Assembly: GCA_963931925.1 (NCBI GenBank)
Contig: OZ007581.1
Span: 14,095,322-14,159,321, forward strand
Reading direction: 5' to 3'
DNA length: 64,000 nt
Source of the DNA: Onchidella celtica
Taxonomy: Eukaryota > Mollusca > Gastropoda > Systellommatophora > Onchidiidae
The number at the start of each line of letters is the position of its first letter. The stretch's first letter is position 1. Made by a program: the position numbers and the translations under genes. Below, piece after piece: positions 59,502-64,000 of this stretch. The notes under the pieces are model-generated. The model searched no databases and had not been told where the DNA came from. It worked only from the letters and a program-made list of their open reading frames with translations.

Positions 59502-59660
59502 TACACACATACATACACATACACACACACACACAGAGAAGCACTCAAACACACACAAGCTCACACGCGCACGCACACACACACGCATGCGCAAACACAC
59601 ACACGAAAATACAATAGAAAACATACACGCGTCCCCCCCCCACACACACACAAGCATAGA
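59502..59660 (+). repeat. (AC) microsatellite
   Basis: ACACAC with GCGCAC and CATGCG variants, and an interrupting C-run at 59633-59641. Confidence 0.95.
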
Positions 59661-59861
59661 AAACCACACACTCCAACTACACAGGTCCGTACAAACAGAC
59701 AAACAGAAACACGTACACACTGACTTCTCCACCCACCCCTCCACCCAACTATCACGCACACCCTTTGACGTGTGCACCCAGTAACACCCACAACAAAAAC
59801 ACCATTTTACGACATACACATGCAGATCTTGACGTCTCACACTGACGCATCCGCCGGCCAG

Positions 59862-60296
59862 GTGAATTAGTTCCGCCCACAGACTAATAAATTAACCAGA
59901 CTGGATGAGCCCGTGGTGTGACGTCACAAAACAGCGAAAGGTCATGAACCATCCGCCACATTAGGTTTACGGTTGCGACCGACGCTTCAGCATAGCTACA
60001 ATTGAGCGGTCGCTAAAAGTCCACGCGGTCATCATTAATAACAATTAAAAAAAAGGCAGCTGTAGACAATAAAATGAAATGATAGGGGAGTAAATGCATT
60101 ATTAATACATGTACAACCAATCTTGACAAATAAAAAGAAATTTCTACTGCAGATAGAACTAGAATCGGAATTTCCCGAGCGGCGGCCACGTTGGTTATAA
60201 GGCCGCATCTCGTTAACTTCCGTAAAAAATGACAGAGCCCGAAGCTTGTGCTTCCAGTCTGGTTAATTTATTAGTCTGTGGGCGGAACTAATTCAC
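59862..60296. mobile_element. element with perfect 44-bp terminal inverted repeats
   Basis: Arms 59862-59905 (starting GTGAATTAGTTCCGCCCACA) and 60253-60296 are exact inverted complements. The 347-bp interior has no coding frame. TCACACTG lies outside both arms (59837-59844 and 60302-60309), but not immediately adjacent on the left, so the true termini are uncertain. Confidence 0.85.
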
Positions 60297-60349
60297 ACGT
60301 GTCACACTGGTGAACAAAAACAACAACAGCCACCACAAGACAAAGCCGT

Positions 60350-60570
60350 GTATTCATTCAGTGTCCAGGTTTAAGTTTTATTGTTACTTTGCCAGGCTGC
60401 CCTTTGTGTTGTGTTGCATTTGAAACTGAGACGATTACGACATTACGAGTGATTGTGAAAGTGAAATACGTAGCTTTTGTTCCATGCAGATCTTTTCTTC
60501 TCTTCATTTTTTTTACTTCACGTTTTTAAGAAACAGTAAGTCCCACGTTCTGTAATTCCCTCCCTTCCCC
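60350..60570 (+). repeat. direct repeat of about 205 bp, copy 2
   Basis: Matches 58490-58702 (CATTCAGTGTCCAGGTTTAA, TGCCAGGCTGCCCTTTGTGT, CACGTTCTGTAATTCCCTCC). Both are followed by pyrimidine-rich DNA. Confidence 0.85.
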
Positions 60571-60964
60571 AATCTGTCTCTCTCTTGCTCTCAATAATGA
60601 ACAGTCAAGACAGGGGGGAGAAACAATGTTAGTAACAGCGACATCAACAGCACAAATAACAATAACAACAACAACAACACCTTCATCAGCAAAGGTCACC
60701 AACGCCAACAACAAATTCAACAGCCATGCCAGCAGCAACATCTACCCCAGAGAATATAATTTTTATGAGGCGAATCAAAGTTGTAATGATAGTTTGGTCT
60801 CAGAAAAGCGAACTAAGCACTACGACTTTAATTGACCTCAAATTTTCTCTGAATCATTATCTCAGTGCTTTGTCCCCCCCCCCCCCCCCCGCCCCAAGCT
60901 TCTGCTTACTTCGATTAACATCTACCGCAGCAGTAGCACCACCACAACTAACACCAAGGACACC
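60571..60964. other. unassigned; (ACA) patches and poly-C
   Basis: (AAC)n-like words lie at 60655-60680 and poly-C at 60875-60892. No gene was recognised. Confidence 0.4.
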
Positions 60965-61262
60965 AACACGGTGGTCTAGAGGCAAGGCGCTCGCCTTTCA
61001 TGCCGAAGGTATCGGGTTCAAATCCCGGCCGGTGCAGGCATGTTGGAAGTTTGGCATTTTTCTCATATATTCCTGTCCCCGATCCTAGGGTAGGTAGGAT
61101 CGAGCACCTGGTCTTCTCGGATAAGGACGAAAAATTCGGAGGGCCCGTGTGCAGGTTAAAAAAAAAAGAAAGATACCTTGGCAGTTGGAAATCGAAAGGA
61201 GCAGGCCGAACAGGCCGCTGCCCGGGCAAAATGAAATAAAATTCATCCCTACCACTCCCACG
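60965..61262 (+). mobile_element. tRNA-derived SINE, tail truncated
   Basis: Head GGTGGTCTAGAGGCAAGGCG, B box GGGTTCAAATCCC and core AGATACCTTGGCAGTTGGAA are clear. It ends at CATCCCTACCACTCCCA, just after where type A copies have their poly-C. Confidence 0.88.
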
Positions 61263-61584
61263 GGGGCATGTATTTCTCTGTGTATATGTCTCCCCTCTTT
61301 ACTCTTTCTGCCTCTTCTTCTACCACAGTCTTCTCATATAAATATGTGCACGTCTACCGGCAAGCTGACTTACATCTATCTGCCAGTTTTGCATGTTTTT
61401 TCAATGAGTACCGTAGTTTCGGAGCCCTTTCGCTAAACACAGTTTCGGGCCTAGCTCCATTATGGTAAGATTATTATCGTCTGGATTTTGTCCAAAAATG
61501 GATGTTTCCACGTAACTTAGCATCAAAGCTCGAAGCAGTACATAAAATTTCATAGTTTTTGATTGCGTAGTCACGAAGTTTTCT
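61263..61584. other. unassigned sequence
   Basis: Nothing was recognised between two SINEs. Confidence 0.4.
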
Positions 61585-62070
61585 TGTATTTGTATTTGTA
61601 TACTAGTTTAATCCCATTTGGGAAATTTGCTTTTGTGCCATTGCACCCAGTTACAACTGGAGCAGGCACGTCGTCGCCACAGTGCAGCGCCGGTCGGTGT
61701 TTGTTGTTTTGTTGTTGTTGTTGTTGTTGTTTTTTTGGGGGGGAAGGGGGAGATGAGGGGGAAGGAGTGGTAGGGATGAATTTTATTTCATTTTGCCCGG
61801 GCAGTGGCCTGTTCGGCCTGCTCTTTTCGATTTCCAACTGCCAAGGTGTCTTTAACGTGCGCAACGTGCACACGGGCCCTCCGAATTCTTTCGTCCTTAT
61901 CCGAGAAGACTCGGTACTCGACCCCCCCCCCCCCCCAAACAATAGGATCAAGGACGCAAAAATACGAGAAAAATCCCAAACTTCCAACATGCCTGCACCG
62001 GCCTGGTTTTGAACCCGGTACCCTTGGCATGGGAGGCGAGCATCTTGCCTCTAGACTACCTTGTCCACCT
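61585..62070 (-). mobile_element. tRNA-derived SINE, full length, tail type A
   Basis: On the plus strand it opens with TTGTATTTGTATTTGTATAC and AATCCCATTTGGGAAATT (the tail). Then come a (GTT)n-expanded spacer (61701-61731), the core, and the head ending CTAGACTACCTTGTCC. Confidence 0.9.
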
Positions 62071-62665
62071 TTTATGGGCTGACATGGTCACACTCTAGCT
62101 ATTATATGGTAAGACTATTGTTGTTATTATTTATGATCTGCCTTTCATCGTGAACATTCTCGAATATTGCTCTTTCATTTCATACCTTATAAGATAACTA
62201 ACCTGACATCCGTTTCAGTTCCGGGTGACCCTGACCTTCATTGGCGACATCTTGAAACATCATCCTTTCCTTGTTTTGCTTGTTTGTTGTTGTTTTTTCC
62301 CCTCTGTTTCTGTCCCAACGCATCCTTAAATCACGTCATACACTGACGCATTCAAACAAAATTTTTCACCACCTCATGAACAAATATTATGACAGGCCAG
62401 GCCAAAACAAAAAGACAAAACAAAAATCAGACAACAGAAACGTCCTCACTTTTTGACAACGCCTCGTATTGTCTAACTAAGGAACACGTAGTAGCGAATG
62501 GCAAGAAATAATACAAAGAAAAACCAGTGACGAATGACGAGTTAGTGACGAGCGAATTATTGAAGATTGCGCATATTGTGCACGTTTTTTTGGCGTCCTT
62601 ACGCGATCTAGCTGTTCTTGTGTGTGTAGCGAGTTTGAAAATTGATCCTGGAGAAACCGTGACGA
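62071..62665. other. unassigned sequence
   Basis: No exon, RNA gene or repeat was recognised. Confidence 0.4.
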
Positions 62666-63108
62666 CACGCTGACGGTCTAGAGGCAAGATGCTCGCCTCT
62701 CATGCCAAGGATCCCGGGTTCAAAACCCGGCCAGTGCAGGCATGTTGGAAGTTTGGGACTTTTCTCATATTTTCGTGTCACTGATCCTACTGGGGGGTAG
62801 AATCAAGTACCTAGTCTTCTCGGATAACGACGAAAAATTCCGGAGGGCCCGTGTGCATGTTGCGCACGTTAAAGATACCTTGGCAGTTGGAAATCGTAAA
62901 GAGCAGGCCGAACAGGCCGCTGCCCGGGCAAAATTAAATAAAATTCATCCCTCCCCCTCCCTCCCTCATCTCCCCCCCCCCCAAAAAAAACCGCCGACCG
63001 GCGCCTGCACTGTGGCGACGACGTTCCTACTCCAGTTGTAAATGGGCTGCAATGGCACAAAGGCAGATTTCTCAAATGGGATTAAAGAAGTATACAATTA
63101 CAAATATT
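62666..63108 (+). mobile_element. tRNA-derived SINE, full length, tail type A
   Basis: Head GACGGTCTAGAGGCAAGATG, B box GGGTTCAAAACCC, core ATACCTTGGCAGTTGGAAAT and tail CTCAAATGGGATTAAAGAAG. An adenine/cytosine homopolymer pair lies in the spacer. Confidence 0.9.
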
Positions 63109-63309
63109 GTACAAGAAAAAGCAAGACAAAAGACAGACTATAACAGGACGATAGGACTGGAGGAAACCTTACCCAGAAACTGACGACCAATCGCCTTATG
63201 TGCGGTAAGTTTGAAAAGCTCCAGGACTATCGGTCTCTTCGGCATTTTCTCAAATTTCCATGTCATTGTAGCTTTAGTTCAAAGTATGCTTTTCGTCTTC
63301 CTACTTGTC

Positions 63310-63650
63310 AGGGGAAACGGTGGGGTCTAGAGGCAAGGTGCTCGCCTCTCATGCCAAAGGTACCGGGTTCAAATCCCGGATGGTGCAGGCATGTCGGAAT
63401 TTTGGGGATTTTTCTCATATTTTCCTGTCCCTGATCCTATTGGTAGGTAGGATCGAGCACCTAGTCTGCTCGGATAAGGACGAAAAATTCGGAGGGCCCG
63501 TGTGTACAAGGATGCCTTGGCAGTTGGAAATCGTGAAGAGCAGGCCGAACAGGCCACTGCCTGGGCAAAATTCTAAAAGACCAATCCCTACCACAACGTC
63601 AAGAAAAAGTCAGGTGTAAATGCCAAAGGCTGCGAACCTCCTAAAACAAA
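63310..63650 (+). mobile_element. tRNA-derived SINE, tail type B
   Basis: Head TGGGGTCTAGAGGCAAGGTG, B box GGGTTCAAATCCC and a core with a short deletion before GGATGCCTTGGCAGTTGG. The tail is GGTGTAAATGCCAAAGGCTG and AACCTCCTAAAACAAAGACC. Confidence 0.9.
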
Positions 63651-64000
63651 GACCAAAACTCAGTACTTCCTACTTCACTCTTCCATGGTCATATTTAAAA
63701 GCAGCATTTTATTTTGCTCAGCGCATTGTACCAGGGAGTAATCGTTGTAGTGTGCTACAGCCTGCTCTTGCTTGTTTTGTCTTTTTGCTTGGGGGGGGGG
63801 GGGGTCAGATTGAAATCCAATTTGGAATGTATTCATTCTGTACATGACTGGGTGAACTGAAATAACTTACAGAATATAAATAAGTACATAATTAAAAGCA
63901 GACAAAAAAACTAATTTAATTTCTAACAATAGATATCTATATTTTAACATGTTCGTATTTTATAAGTGAAGGAATTTAAAAAGAATAGATAGCTAAATGA
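63651..64000. other. unassigned right edge
   Basis: AT-rich DNA with a G-run at 63792-63804. No feature was recognised. Confidence 0.4.

Noticed and set aside
61571-62030. Frames sharing the peptide CHVGSLGFFSYF at many loci
   Set aside because: These recur in every SINE copy because they translate the SINE body. They are not a gene family.

Overview
This is a 64 kb piece of animal nuclear genome, most likely from a mollusc and probably a gastropod. The evidence is spliced exons with GT-AG junctions, a eukaryotic tRNA followed by a Pol III T-run, a long C2H2 zinc-finger gene, and many short interspersed elements. The tRNA-headed SINEs and the LINE tails look gastropod-like from memory; no database search was possible. 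I see no bacterial, organellar or viral genes and no CRISPR array.

The left half (about 1-28 kb) holds the genes. On the minus strand, the first five coding exons of an omega-amidase gene (NIT2) lie at 5777..2277. They carry the complete Glu-Lys-Cys catalytic triad. The remaining exons must lie beyond the left edge. A tRNA-Val(CAC) gene sits on the plus strand at 7827-7899. A large, apparently intronless-CDS zinc-finger protein gene (1004 codons, 12 finger-like modules, a 19-residue glutamine run) occupies 18451-21465 on the minus strand. A CpG-richer stretch with good minus-strand splice donors at about 25.2-26.6 kb may hold its promoter and a non-coding first exon. The two protein genes show no functional link.

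The right half (about 28-64 kb) has no gene I can support. It is built from repeats: at least ten copies or fragments of one tRNA-derived SINE family with two different 3' ends; 5'-truncated LINE ends; several non-autonomous DNA transposon (MITE) families recognisable by inverted ends and, in some cases, exact target-site duplications; an interrupted satellite of about 165 bp; a 33-bp and a 122-129-bp tandem repeat; and large (TATC)/(TGTC), (GAAA), (CT), (CCAT) and (AC) microsatellites. Nearly all long reading frames there are microsatellite or SINE shadows.

The best leads in the hunt are transposon archaeology rather than a new gene system: a three-level nest at 5.8-6.9 kb with a perfect 8-bp target duplication, a satellite split by two dated insertions at 35.7-37.0 kb, the two-tailed SINE family, and a 44-bp perfect inverted repeat at 59.9-60.3 kb.
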